A DNA stretch of 64,000 nt from the NCBI GenBank assembly GCA_027924585.1, contig BSBM01000007.1, forward strand, positions 9,081,501-9,145,500. The letters are read 5' to 3'. The notes under the pieces were generated by a model, which saw nothing but the letters and a program-made list of their open reading frames with translations, was not told the origin of the DNA and made no database searches. The stretch comes from Larix kaempferi (taxonomy: Eukaryota > Streptophyta > Pinopsida > Pinales > Pinaceae). Both the position numbers and the translations under genes were made by a program. This document shows positions 41,018 through 52,098 of this stretch, piece after piece. Positions within the stretch are counted from its first letter, which is position 1. Each line of letters starts with the position of its first letter.

Positions 41018-44000
41018 ATGGTATTAACAAGAATCCAAACAAATAAAACACCACCCTTTGAATCAGTAGTTGAAGAAGTTTTGGTTGAAGAAGAGATAGT
41101 AGCAGAAAAAGAGTTCTTTTCTAAAACAATGGGTAGAGAGGAGGAGGAAAAATTAAGACATACGGAGGAATTTATTGAAGCCTTAAAACCATGTTTTGAA
41201 GGACTTACCATGGTTATGCTAGATATTAATAAACAAATGATGAAAGGTTTCGAATTGTTGGGTAGCCAACTTTCAGGCAAAGGGATGATAGGAGATAATA
41301 GTGGTTCACACTCAGGGGAAAAGATGAAAGGGAATGAGCATATTTTCTCAAGTACAGGACCTCATAATAGACCTGATGAATTTCAAAGCACACAAAGGCA
41401 TACTGCACCTAAATTTCTCACACCCAAAGAAGAACCCAATCTTGAATTGGATTACAAGAAACTAGTAAATGATTGGAATGATTTGAATGAAGAGTGTAAA
41501 AGAGGTGTACCACTCAGTGACTACATTGATGCTATGCAAAAGATTAAAATGAAGGGAGACAATAGGAGTCCATTCCAAAACAAAGAATTGAATAGTGCTA
41601 TTGGAAAAATGTCACTTCCTACTTTTGATGGTTCTTCTCAAAATTTTGCTAACACTTGGGTGCAAAAATTGGATGTATATTTTCAGCTGAATCCTATGTT
41701 GGAAGAGGATGCATTAAAAATGGCCATTTTGCATTTGGAAGGAGATGCCAATGAATGGTGGTTTCATGGGATGAAAACCTTGGGTCATAATCAGGTTAAA
41801 ACATATGGAGAATTTGTTGATAGGGTACTAGAAAGATTTGAACAAAAAGATCCAGAATTGCCTTTCAAAGAACTAGCTCAATTGAAGCAAACTGGGTCCC
41901 CTACCGAATATATGTTGGACTTTCAAAAATTATCAGTCAAGGTGGCTGATGTATCTATGGGAAGATTAGTATTGCTGTTCACTGAAGGTTTGGCTGAACC
42001 CTTAAGAGGTTTGGTCAAATCCCACAAGCCAACTACATTAAAAGATGCAATGAGCTTGACTAGGGATCTCCAAAATGTGCTTCCTAGAACGAGATTTCCT
42101 CCTAAGCCTAGCTATAAATTTGAAAAGAAACCTTGGCAAAGGGATGGATATGATAAGAAACCTTGGCAAAGAGAGTCATTTGAGAGGAATAAAAAAGAGG
42201 GACTAAACAGGGATGAACTTAGAAAAAAGAAACTATGCTTCACATGCTTCCAACCATGGACACCGGGGCACAAATGTACCAAAGGAAAGGCTCAATACAT
42301 AGAAGTATTTTCTGATAATGAGGGGTATGATGGGGGCATGGATGAAGATGGACATATTTCAGATCAAGAAGAGGCATATGAGACAGCAGTAGAAGAGGAA
42401 AGACAAGAAGAAAATCAGCCTTCACCGGACAAAGCAAGAATGGCAGTGCTTTCAGCAGTACCTCGCTATCATACTATCCGATGCAAAGGTGTGGTACAAG
42501 GACAAAGAACTTCAGTTTTGGTAGATGGAGGAGCCACTCATAACTTCATTGATGCAGAGATGGTAGAGAAAAGAAAGATACCTATTGAACCATTTGATGG
42601 CTTCACAGTTGTCATTCCCGGTCACAACACAATGCAATGCAAAACATGGGTTCCAAAGCTGCAAGTCACCGTAGGTAACTATACTTTTGTTGATAGTTTT
42701 TATGTGGTTGATGTTGCTGATACTAATGTGGTTTTGGGAGTGCAATGGTTGTATTCAATAGGAGAGCATACAGTAAATTATCAAATTCCCGAAATGAAAT
42801 TCCAAGATTCAAAAGGAGTACAAAGAGTTGTGAGAGGGCAACACACTTATCCAAATCAAGTAGTGACTTGCAATAGCATGAGATCTATATTGAGGCATGG
42901 GGATATAGAATGGGCTGCTGAATGTCATATTACATCTCCCAAGCCAACTATAAATATTGTCAAACACCCAAAGGAGATAGAGAGACTTTTGCAAAAATAT
43001 GAAAAGGTTTTTAGAGACCTTCCACATGGTAGGCCACCAGATAGGGGGGTTGAGCACAGTATTGTTTTGGAGGAGGGTACTTCACCCATTCAAATACCAC
43101 CTTATAGACATCCTAAAAGGTTTAGAGATGAGATTGAAAAAGCTATCCAAGAACTCCTAGATTTGGGGCTCATTAGACCAAGCTCTAGCCCTTATGCTTC
43201 TTCAGTAGTGCTAGTGAAGAAAAAAGATGGAACATTGAGAATGTGCATAGATTTCAGAGCCTTGAACAAAAAGACTATCAAGAATAGGTATCCTATTCCT
43301 AGGATTGATGAGCTCATGGATGAGCTACATGGGGCCAAATACTTCTCAAAAATTGACCTTAGATCAGGGTATCACCAAATTCGAATGAAAGATGAAGATG
43401 TGCAAAAGACCGCTTTTCGATGTCATTTTGGCCACTTTGAATTTCTTGTCATGCCTTTTGGGTTAACTAATGCTCCAGCCACCTTTCAAGCATGTATGAA
43501 TAGGATATTTTGCAAGCAACTAAGAAGGTTTGTTTTGGTTTTCTTTGACGATATTCTCATTTACAGTAAAACATGGGAAGAGCATTTGCAACAGTTAGAG
43601 ATTGTGTTGAAAATCTTGCAAGAAGAGTCCTTATTTGCTAAATTATCAAAATGTGAGTTTGGGATGAAAGAACTACTGTATCTTGGGCACATTATTGGGC
43701 AAGAAGGAGTGAAGGTACACATGGAAAAAATCAGGGCTATCTTGGAATGGCCATCACCAAAAAATATTACTGAATTGAGAGGCTTTATTGGCATATGCAC
43801 CTACTACAGAAAATTTGTGAAAGGGTTCTCCAAGTTGACTTCTCCACTCACTGATTTGACTAAGAAGGATGCTTTCAAGTGGGATGAAGAGGCTGAAAAA
43901 GCATTCCAAAAAATGAAAGAGGTAATGAGTAGTTGTCCCATACTTGCACTTCCTGATTTTACTAAACCATTTGTTGTGGAATGTGATGCTTCAGGTGGAG

Positions 44001-45808
44001 GAATAGGGGATATCCTAAAGCAAGGCCAACACCCCATAGCCTTTGAGAGCAGAAAGTTGCCACCTCATGAAAAACTTTACTCCATCTATGATAAAGAAAT
44101 GCTGGCCATTATGCATGCATTGGCCAAATTCAGACAATACTTGGTGGGCAGCAAGTTTGTGGTGAAAACTGACCATAATAGTCTAAGACACTTTCTCACC
44201 CAAAAGGATCTAAATGAAAGGCAACAAAAGTGGGTAAGCAAGATTCAAGCTTATGATTTTGATATTGAATATGTCAAAGGAAAGAATAATATAGTTGCAA
44301 ATGCTTTGTCAAGAAGGCCTTCTTTTTCTCTCATGGATATTGCCAAGGATTGGAAAAACATGCTACTAGTTGAATATGCCAAAGACAAATTTGCTTGTGA
44401 TGTGTTGGATGGAATCAAAGGGGATGATAATTATAGGATTTTGAATGGGCTGATATATTATAAGGGAAGAATTTATTTAGTTCATAACTCCAAGCTCAAG
44501 TACCGAATTTTGCAAGAAGCACATGATTCCCCACTAGCGGGCCATCCGGGGATCTTCAAAACTTATAGACAGTTGAGGCAAAGATTTTTTTGGAAGGGGA
44601 TGAAGGAATATGTTCAGAAGTATGTGAATGAATGTAAAGCATGTCAACAAAACAAATCAGAACTTACATGTCCAGCCGGCCTATTACAACCATTGCCCAT
44701 TCCGGAGCAAAAATGGGACAGTATTTCCATGGATTTCATCACCGGATTGCCTAAATCCTTAGGTAAGGATTGCATCTATGTGGTAGTTGATAGGTTGAAA
44801 AAATTTGCTCATTTCTTTGCTGTTACATCATCTTTTAGTGCTGCACAAGTGGCTGATATTTTTTTCAAAGAAATCTTCAGATTGCATGGGATCCCCAAGA
44901 GCATTGTCAGTGATAGAGATAGTAGATTCATGGGTGCTTTTTGGCAAGAAATTTTTAGATTGGTTGGCACTCAATTGACTCCAAGTACCAGCTATCATCC
45001 ACAAACTGATGGACAAACAGAGAGGGTAAACCAATGGTTGGAAGGATACCTAAGAAACTATGTGGGAGGGCAGCAAAAAGCATGGGCAAAATGGCTACAC
45101 TTGGGTGAGTTTTGCTACAACACCACTTATCATATGTCAATAGGAATGTCTCCTTTCAAAGCATTATATGGTTATGATGCACTTACATTTGCTGATATTA
45201 TATTTGGTGATAGTAGAGCCCCAAAGGCTAAAGATTGGGTGGAAGAGAGCCAAGAAATTTTAAAGCTCTTGAAAGACAATTTGCAGGTTGCTCAAAATCA
45301 ACAAAAACAATATGCTGATAGACATAGAGAAGAGAGAACCTTTCAAGTCAATGATTTAGTATATTTAAGGTTGCAGCCCTATAAACAAACATCTCTAAAA
45401 AAGAATGGAGCAGAAAAATTAAAACCAAGGTACTATGGGCCATACAAGGTAGTGCGGAAGGTTGGAGAAGTAGCATATGAACTAGAACTTCCGGAAGGGA
45501 GTAAAATCCACAATGTATTTCATGTTTCTTGTCTTAAGAAAGCTCTTGGTCAGAAAATAATCACTTCAGAAATACTTCCTCCTTTGGATGATGAAGGTCA
45601 TCTCACACTTGTTCCGGAAAAGATTTTGAAGACACGGGAAAGAAGGTTGAGGAGTAGAATCATCAAAGAATATTTAGTGCAATGGAAGGACTTACCAAAT
45701 GAAGATTCCACATGGGAAGAGGAGAAGATTTTGAAGCATCCAAATTTGAAATTGCTTGAGGACAAGCAATCTTGGGTGGGGAGGACTGTAATGTCCCCAT
45801 TCAAATAA
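41018..45808 (+). CDS. gag-pol: Chromovirus gag-pol polyprotein, 1596 aa
   Basis: Starts at an ATG 17 bp after the primer site; gag and pol are in one frame without a shift. Domains: gag capsid (about 200-370; [22 protein letters not shown]), Cys/His motif (about 407, [14 protein letters not shown]), protease (about 503, [11 protein letters not shown]), RT (IDFRALNKK near 744, [15 protein letters not shown] near 841), RNase H (CDASGGG near 987, [11 protein letters not shown]), integrase with HHCC zinc region (about 1170-1215) and DDE core (MDFITG near 1239, SDRDSRFMG near 1297, [12 protein letters not shown] near 1330), and a C-terminal chromodomain (about 1531-1575; [19 protein letters not shown]), which in this group directs integration to marked chromatin. 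The last seven codons and the TAA lie inside the 3' LTR. The RNase H segment has GIGDILKQ, where Ala is more usual than Asp. All catalytic motifs are present. Confidence 0.96.
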   Translation: MVLTRIQTNKTPPFESVVEEVLVEEEIVAEKEFFSKTMGREEEEKLRHTEEFIEALKPCFEGLTMVMLDINKQMMKGFELLGSQLSGKGMIGDNSGSHSGEKMKGNEHIFSSTGPHNRPDEFQSTQRHTAPKFLTPKEEPNLELDYKKLVNDWNDLNEECKRGVPLSDYIDAMQKIKMKGDNRSPFQNKELNSAIGKMSLPTFDGSSQNFANTWVQKLDVYFQLNPMLEEDALKMAILHLEGDANEWWFHGMKTLGHNQVKTYGEFVDRVLERFEQKDPELPFKELAQLKQTGSPTEYMLDFQKLSVKVADVSMGRLVLLFTEGLAEPLRGLVKSHKPTTLKDAMSLTRDLQNVLPRTRFPPKPSYKFEKKPWQRDGYDKKPWQRESFERNKKEGLNRDELRKKKLCFTCFQPWTPGHKCTKGKAQYIEVFSDNEGYDGGMDEDGHISDQEEAYETAVEEERQEENQPSPDKARMAVLSAVPRYHTIRCKGVVQGQRTSVLVDGGATHNFIDAEMVEKRKIPIEPFDGFTVVIPGHNTMQCKTWVPKLQVTVGNYTFVDSFYVVDVADTNVVLGVQWLYSIGEHTVNYQIPEMKFQDSKGVQRVVRGQHTYPNQVVTCNSMRSILRHGDIEWAAECHITSPKPTINIVKHPKEIERLLQKYEKVFRDLPHGRPPDRGVEHSIVLEEGTSPIQIPPYRHPKRFRDEIEKAIQELLDLGLIRPSSSPYASSVVLVKKKDGTLRMCIDFRALNKKTIKNRYPIPRIDELMDELHGAKYFSKIDLRSGYHQIRMKDEDVQKTAFRCHFGHFEFLVMPFGLTNAPATFQACMNRIFCKQLRRFVLVFFDDILIYSKTWEEHLQQLEIVLKILQEESLFAKLSKCEFGMKELLYLGHIIGQEGVKVHMEKIRAILEWPSPKNITELRGFIGICTYYRKFVKGFSKLTSPLTDLTKKDAFKWDEEAEKAFQKMKEVMSSCPILALPDFTKPFVVECDASGGGIGDILKQGQHPIAFESRKLPPHEKLYSIYDKEMLAIMHALAKFRQYLVGSKFVVKTDHNSLRHFLTQKDLNERQQKWVSKIQAYDFDIEYVKGKNNIVANALSRRPSFSLMDIAKDWKNMLLVEYAKDKFACDVLDGIKGDDNYRILNGLIYYKGRIYLVHNSKLKYRILQEAHDSPLAGHPGIFKTYRQLRQRFFWKGMKEYVQKYVNECKACQQNKSELTCPAGLLQPLPIPEQKWDSISMDFITGLPKSLGKDCIYVVVDRLKKFAHFFAVTSSFSAAQVADIFFKEIFRLHGIPKSIVSDRDSRFMGAFWQEIFRLVGTQLTPSTSYHPQTDGQTERVNQWLEGYLRNYVGGQQKAWAKWLHLGEFCYNTTYHMSIGMSPFKALYGYDALTFADIIFGDSRAPKAKDWVEESQEILKLLKDNLQVAQNQQKQYADRHREERTFQVNDLVYLRLQPYKQTSLKKNGAEKLKPRYYGPYKVVRKVGEVAYELELPEGSKIHNVFHVSCLKKALGQKIITSEILPPLDDEGHLTLVPEKILKTRERRLRSRIIKEYLVQWKDLPNEDSTWEEEKILKHPNLKLLEDKQSWVGRTVMSPFK
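45773..45786 (+). other. Chromovirus polypurine tract
   Basis: The purine-rich stretch GGGTGGGGAGGAC ends at the LTR start and is also coding (last residues of the ORF). The same tract occurs at the 3' ends of the 52-64 kb elements. Confidence 0.7.
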
Positions 45809-47551
45809 GTGCATAGTAAGACAATCCCATCAATCCTACTAGTTTCCTAGGTTGGATGGGCACATGTGGGATGGTAATAAGGAAACTAATAAATGATATT
45901 TAGACATTATAAGGGTTCAAGAATTTAATAAATATGATGAATAAATAAATTCAAGAGAAATTCTAGGTGGCAAGTGGTTTTGGAGACATATGGAGGTGAT
46001 GGGACCCACACTAGCTTGATTTTTCAATGACACATGGCAGCTCTCTCTTGCCAATTCGAATTCATGGGAAGGTGAACACTCTTGGGTGAGTTGGTAAGTC
46101 ATAACACATGGCATTGAGCATATTAGGTCGAAATGGGAAGGAATAGTAACCTACATGGGAGAGGAAGAGTCAAATTGGAGACTAGTGGACACATGGGCTA
46201 GATTCCCTAGTTTTATGACAACAATAATGAAGCATCTATGACATTTTATGACAAAATTCAGACCTGAATTCTTACACCTGACCATTATGACATGTCAGCC
46301 CCAAAAATAGGCTCAAGAAGGCGCTCATGGAGTTGGAGGAATCTAAAGAGACTCAAATTCGAATTTGGGAGAAGATGGAAGGTTGGAACTAGGAGACAAG
46401 TGGCAAATGAGGAATATTTTCTAAATGAAAAATTATTGAATCTATTGAGAGGATTTTGACCCCTTGAAGGCTAATGTTGGTTATAAAATGTAGAAATCAA
46501 GTATGAGAATGGCTTTTGATGATTTGAGAAAAATTGCATTTGTGAAGAGAGAGCTAGTGGATGACTAGTTTCTTGCCTTAGCCAATTTCGAGGGTGAAAG
46601 ATTCCCATCCAAGTTGGTGTTTGGAGAGGCAACTCAGGTCTTTCATGGTGCTTTAATGGAGTTTGTATTTTCAGGTAGCAGCTACAGGAATTTTCATGGT
46701 TTGGTTTAGTGCAGCACTTTCTCTCCACCGTTTCCAGTTTTGAAGGCATATTCGTGCTCCTTGAGGGAGGGCGTTTTTGGTGAGCTATTGTACTCTTTGG
46801 GGGAGCTTCTAATGCCCCATTTCTTTTGTAATATGAATTAAATACTCTGTTCTTCATCTCCAAAAAGTTTCAGGTCGAAATTCCAAGTAGAAATGTATAA
46901 ATCTCATTTTTAATGGAAGAACAATGCCATTTCCCCACTACCTTGTTGTGAGCCAATGTATTGATGATGATTTCGAATGTATGGATGATTCCCTGATATA
47001 TTTGTGATAAATATATTGCCATGGATGTCTTCTACAAGTTTCATGTACTGTACTTGATCATTTGAAGCATTTTTACTCAGTTTAGTTGTATTGGGAGGTG
47101 AAATAGTGCCATTTCCCCAAGGGTCGAATTGGGGGTTTTTGCTGTTGAATGTGAGAGAGTTAGAACAGTATTAAAAATCAATTAATGGTGCATATGAGAC
47201 CTTAATCACATAATTAACACATTATATACCTCTGTTCATAAATTTGTGGGAGTTTGGAGGCATTTGGAAGGCCATTTGCAGTGTTACCCGAGGGGGATTT
47301 GATGCACAAATTACTAGTCAAAATTACATATATTGATCAGAATACAAATCAAGTTTGCAGCAATATTTGGAGGGCCATAAAACATCCCTGAACCTTATAT
47401 TCAAGTCTAAATACCATTCATATCCTACAGAAGATTTGGGAGCATTTGGGTTGATTTGGAGGTCAAAACAGTAAAACTAGTCAAAGGTCGAAATTGGGAA
47501 AAAAAGTGGAAAATTGGGCATTTTAATAAAATTTGAAAAAGGGATATTACA
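45787..47551 (+). repeat. Chromovirus 3' LTR
   Basis: Pairs with 39220-40987 at about 99 percent by eye. Ends GGGATATTACA, then CAAAG. Confidence 0.95.
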
Positions 47552-47965
47552 CAAAGCTATTGATCTTGGCATGCCTGACATACCAGCGTTGAAACTGAAG
47601 GATGGAGTTGAAGCAGAAGATGTCTACGACGAATTTGGTGTAGTAGTGAAAGAAGGATTTGCAACCCTTATATTCATACCCAGTGCGGGAGTCTGTGGAA
47701 CTCCCTGTTCGTCTCCTGGGTTAGTCATAATATGCCCAAGTGTGAAAAGATATGCACTATACTCGGGTTGCTAGAAACCAACAGATACCAGAAGCAGATC
47801 GTTAAGTCTGGTAAGAGGAGGGTTAAAAGGAGTGTTAAACTCACCAGAAGTAATATCCTCAACCTCAACAATATTAAGAACTTGTTGATCTAGGGTTCTA
47901 GGTTGTGGTTCACCAGGAACCTCTATTTCACCAGTAAGTTCAAAAAGACCATTGGAGTCTGTCCT
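47552..47965 (-). pseudogene. gag: H1 gag N-terminal segment
   Basis: Minus-strand frame open from about 47960, with an internal ATG at 47728, running in phase through the CAAAG site into the segment at 39219. TAG stops at 47771 and 47624, both where one C to T in CAG gives the stop. The sequence is low complexity (Pro, Thr, Ser, Asn), as in the H2 gag N-terminus. The true start is not clear. Confidence 0.65.
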
Positions 47966-50138
47966 CCGTCATCATGGTGGCAGTAATGGCTCCACACTGA
48001 GTGGGGGAAGGTTTTGAAACCTCCGAGACCTACAAAGCTGTGGTCTTCCACACCTATATAAAAATAAAACTAAGTAAAAACCTAGTGGTCACTAAGACTA
48101 AGGGGCAAACAGCATACCACTATAAAAATCCTAAGTAATCAAACCAATCAAATGGATAGCAAATACCCACACAAGTAAGTCTGGGATGATTAGGGCCCAG
48201 AATAGACTAACAGAGTACTGATGGTCAGTTTCGTGGCATCCACCGGAGGTCCACTAGGTGCAAGCGCTTGAATCACCAAACCCCTTTCCCGATATTACTG
48301 CTAGAGGTTTACCTTCCACGCCTATCCGAGGTGAAGTGGGAATAACTACCCACTCTGCCTATGTAGGATCCTAAAGGTCTAATACTAAGGCTACCATAAA
48401 TACGAAATAACCTGGGGGAACAGTCGTCAGCCTAGTCAAAATGCATGGGTAGGGTAGCAAAGCCCGAAGTCTGAAAGGACCCCCATACATGAATCGACTC
48501 TAGTTTATGGTCAAAAGGAAAGTGAGGGATATCCTCAACAATTCCAATCTCGCACGGCCTCGTGCTTAACTCTTGTTTGAGTAGGGCATCCCAGGACTAT
48601 TTGATATATATGGGTTTACCTAAATGAAAGTTGTACTATGATTGTTGTGTAATGAAGCCAGTTCCGAGCTGTTTAAGGTGATTTAAGCTCGCAACTCTAG
48701 CCTAAGCTAGTTGATGTTGTGTATACCTAAAAATAAAATGTTTCTAATTGATTTTATTAAAAATTCTTTTTAGGGCAACTTTTTACTCAATGGGGTAGTG
48801 CTTTGTGTGGAATGGTTTGAGAAAGTAAAGTGCAAAAAGAAATAACTTTCAAAGCAACAAAAGACTCTTTTTCTTTTTTTTCATTTATGTTCTTTCCCAA
48901 ATGAAAACTTAAGCAAACCAAAAACAAATCTCTTTTTTCTTTTCTTTTCAAATTCAAAACAAAGTAAACTACGCTACTTCGAAATGATCGTAAGCCTTAC
49001 TACTTTAAACTACCAAACTCATTTTTTTCTTTTTCTGATATATGTAAAAGAAAAAGAACTCAAAAATGGAAGGAAGTAAGACCTAAAAGAGCAATGTAAG
49101 TAAGGAAAAACAACTCTAAGGCTCACAACAATCAAATCGATGATTTTACGAAGACTTGTCCTACAAAGTTTTTTAAAGGGAAAAACTTTGGGCTTGGAAA
49201 AAAAAGTGAAAAGAAAAGAAGGATAAGAGATGTTTAAAATGGAAAGGAAAATCTCAAAGGTTACTCCAAAGCATCAATAACCCTAAAAAGCACTAAGCCA
49301 AGAAAACGGTAGGAAAGTGAACCAAAGATGACCTTACAATCACAAAGACTCAAATGGAAGCAAACTGAAAGACTTCAACTTACTTGAAACTGAAACTGAC
49401 AAAACAATCAGAAAGTGTCTAGACTCAAAAAGCTTTTGAAAACACCCTAAGGATTCCAACTTGGGGTCGAACCCTAAATAAAAGGCCAAGACACCGTCAA
49501 AGTATGCTTAGTGTTGCCACAAACAGCAAATGTTACAAAACAAAGGTTTGTATACCTGCAACAAGCATCTAGGGTACAGGAGTGCAACTATGTCCAACAA
49601 GGAACAAAGCATGGTCTTCAAAAAGAGCCACAAACAAACAAGTCACCTCAAAAGTACTTAAGCAAGCAAAAGATGACCTAAGGGACTTAGGAGAGGCAAA
49701 CAAGACACAACAAGGGCATAAAGACCTCAAGGATCAGTTAAGAAATCAAGGAGAGAGACTGGAAATCAAACCAAACAAGTGGAAATCAAATCCCAAAAGA
49801 AAATAAAGACTTACAGGAAAAAACTCTACTGTGTAGTGTATAAACCTACGCACACTGGGAGGTGTACCCTACTGTGCAGTAGGGAAAGCAACGTTTTTCA
49901 GAAGGTGTAATCTACTGTGCAATAGGTAAAACAACATTTTTCAGCAGGTGTACACTACTGTGTGCAAAGGATACCAGCGTTCATGCCAGAGAAGGTTTGA
50001 AACAAGCTCTAAGACTTCAAACTGGGATGAGTCAAGAAATGGAAATAGGCTACAGTAACCTATAGAGCCTCTCAGAGGATCAAAAAGATCAAAAAGTACT
50101 AGAAGGAAAGCTAACTATGTCTCCTAAAGCAGAAAACA
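47966..50138 (-). other. H1 leader (5' UTR)
   Basis: About 2.2 kb between gag and primer site. It is A/T rich with long A/G runs on the + strand (48780-49800); the small + strand frame at 49582-49806 is Lys/Gln rich and not convincing. A 43-bp tandem repeat is near its distal end. The layout resembles the H2 leader. Confidence 0.6.
49861..49980 (-). repeat. 43-bp tandem repeat in H1 leader (about 2.7 copies)
   Basis: Units start at 49861, 49904 and 49947 with GGTGTA, then CTACTGTGCAGTAGG or a variant, then CAACGTTTTTCAG. The core CTACTGTGCAGTAG is an inverted repeat. Confidence 0.8.
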
Positions 50139-50160
50139 ACCGGTCCCCAGTGGAGTCACC
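50139..50160 (-). other. H1 primer-binding site (tRNA-Arg-like)
   Basis: On the minus strand TGGTGACTCCACTGGGG follows the LTR end after three bases. It equals the tRNA-Arg site of H2 except for C to T and G to A at the two CpG positions. Confidence 0.75.
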
Positions 50161-50164
50161 AGTC

Positions 50165-51055
50165 TGTAGTTAGGGAATTCTACCCTATAGAGAGGAGAGG
50201 GACACTACCAACTTCTGGGGTGATAGGTAAATACATTTATCATATCACATAGGCTTCTACAAAAGGAAATAGATCAAGGTTCTTGAAGGCATACCTTATT
50301 AACGAAGTTCAATCCTATCTTTCGCTTGCTCCTTCGATCGATCCTCCACTTGATCTTCCATTTGATGAACCTGCAATACAATAGATACCTTCCTCAGCAT
50401 ATCTTGACTGATATAACAATGATGAAATTGAAATAAAATTTAGACATCAAATACATACAAGCATTTAATCCAAAAAAAATGCAATCTATTAGACATTTGA
50501 TTAGGACGGGAAGGGAATTTCAACCTTTATTATCAAAATCAAATAATCAGTACAAGTATACTTGATCATTCAAAGTGCTTATGCAACCGGATCCCGGGCT
50601 CCTGCTCTTCACACTAACTTTGGAATTCCTCCAATGTGACAACCCTTAATGCATAGTTTCTCCTTCTCTCTCTCATCTATCCCCCTTGTATTTATGGGAC
50701 AAGGTAGGCAGTTTGGATTGAGAGGTAGTTTGATTAGGAGGTTTGGGAAGTTGCAAATCCAACTTCAACTAATCCCAATTCATAAAATTAATATATTTTT
50801 TATTACATTTTAAGATGTGCGCGAGTTTTTCACAGTATAGTAGTGCATAATATGCAACTTCAGTGCTTACAACCAGCATTTGCAAGGTTTCTGAGGGTGT
50901 ACGCTAGTCTACTGAAGTAGAGCTCCATATTTTAGAAGGTGAATGCTACTCTATTGAAGAATACCTACATATTTTAGTCGAAAAATGCTGCTCTTATGCC
51001 TATGGAGTAGCGTTCATGTCGAAAATGTATGAAAAAACAGTGTTTTGTCAGCTGC
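50165..51055 (-). repeat. H1 5' LTR (right border uncertain)
   Basis: The minus-strand LTR ends CCCTAACTACA at 50165. A TATA-like CCATAAATAC on the minus strand lies near 50690-50700. No second copy is in the window, so the other end is estimated from where the E0 gag frame appears to resume; 50969 (CTACA, a match to the terminal TGTAG) is an alternative border. Confidence 0.5.
50896..51025 (-). repeat. 42-43 bp degenerate repeat near the H1 LTR end (3 copies)
   Basis: Units near 50896, 50938 and 50980, of the type GGTGTACGCTAGTCTACTGA then CATATTTTAG. They resemble the 43-bp repeat in the H1 leader, so the same repeat family lies on both sides of the primer site. Confidence 0.6.
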
Positions 51056-51106
51056 AGGAGGGTAAGTCTAGTCCATACATAATCTAGGGCAATCATGCTC
51101 TTCAAT

Positions 51107-51334
51107 TCAAGTTGTCCTTTTATGTGATTGACAACTAGATGTGATCACGGATGAAGAAGTGAAGATTTGACCAATAACACTTTGCAAAAATATTTTGAAC
51201 TTATATTTCTCTTCATTGTGAGACGTATCTGATTCTCCTTGTAACTTTCCTTGAGTAGAATTGACTTCTTCTCCCTCTTCTTCCTCTATCAGAGGATCTT
51301 TACTCTTAAAATATGAATGTCTTTTGGGACTCAT
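51107..51334 (-). pseudogene. E0 element, first part of an ORF
   Basis: ATG frame of 75 codons on the minus strand, 33 bp after a tRNA-iMet primer site. It is Lys/Glu/Ser rich with no motif; position suggests the start of gag. Cut short by the H1 insertion or by a stop. Confidence 0.45.
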
Positions 51335-51367
51335 AGAAATATTTTAAGAGAATATTCATAGAACCTT

Positions 51368-51379
51368 GCTCTGATACCA
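51368..51379 (-). other. E0 primer-binding site (tRNA-iMet)
   Basis: On the minus strand TGGTATCAGAGC begins one base after the LTR end ACATTACA. Confidence 0.8.
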
Positions 51380-51380
51380 T

Positions 51381-52098
51381 TGTAATGTACCAACGAGGAC
51401 TGATGATACACTAACTCACTCTCCTACAAGACTAAAGGAAAAACAATGAATTCTGGTGACTAGTTTGACTGTAGGAGGGAAAAATCAAAGGACTGTGGAA
51501 GGAATGAGGATCATGGCAGATAATAGAAAATTTTAACAATGTACTAGGACCATTAATGTTTTGAACATCGTCTAGTATTAATTCTACTCCAAGGCTCCTA
51601 GGAACCCCAACATATGCAAACTAGAACTTCAACTAAGCATTGACTGAGAACCAATCGTGAGGTATTTTGACTTAGGAAGGATAAATAAAATAAAATAAAA
51701 TTCAATTAACATCCTAGGTTCAATATAGAAATTTTGTAAAGGTTATGACGAGGTCTCACAAATATACACGAAAATTTTCCTTATAGGATTGCACAACTAG
51801 GCCAAATTCAGGAATTCCTAAACAATCTGAGAGGCTCACAAATTTATGATATTAAGCTTGGAATGAGTCATTTGGAATATTAATTAACATCATAAACATA
51901 AATCACTTCATTTGGACCAATATTCATTCATTTACAAAACAAGTTCTGGAAACTAGCTCATTTTCATTGAAATCTAGACTAGGTGCAAGAAGAGGTATTG
52001 GAATCAGATTTTTATTCAATAATACTTCATAATTGACATTAGATGTCCATTATTACATTCATATCATCCATAAGTATCGTATTTACACATCATATAGT
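51381..52098 (-). repeat. E0 5' LTR, partial
   Basis: The minus-strand LTR ends GTTGGTACATTACA at 51381. The sequence continues without a gene up to the next LTR at 52099. Whether the E0 LTR ends there or is broken by the array is not visible. Confidence 0.5.

Larger units (their letters stand above)
39220..47551 (+). mobile_element. Intact chromodomain Ty3/gypsy retrotransposon (chromovirus)
   Basis: LTRs 39220-40987 (1768 bp) and 45787-47551 (1765 bp), target duplication CAAAG at 39215-39219 and 47552-47556, tRNA-iMet primer site and a single uninterrupted gag-pol ORF. About 20 substitutions and one 3-nt indel separate the LTRs, roughly 1 percent. It sits in the gag frame of H1 and has no nested insertion. 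It is the only element here that looks potentially autonomous. Confidence 0.96.

Noticed and set aside
47966-50138. Possible host gene or integrase in the 2.2-kb stretch
   Set aside because: No motif in six frames; the flanking primer site and gag start identify it as a leader.
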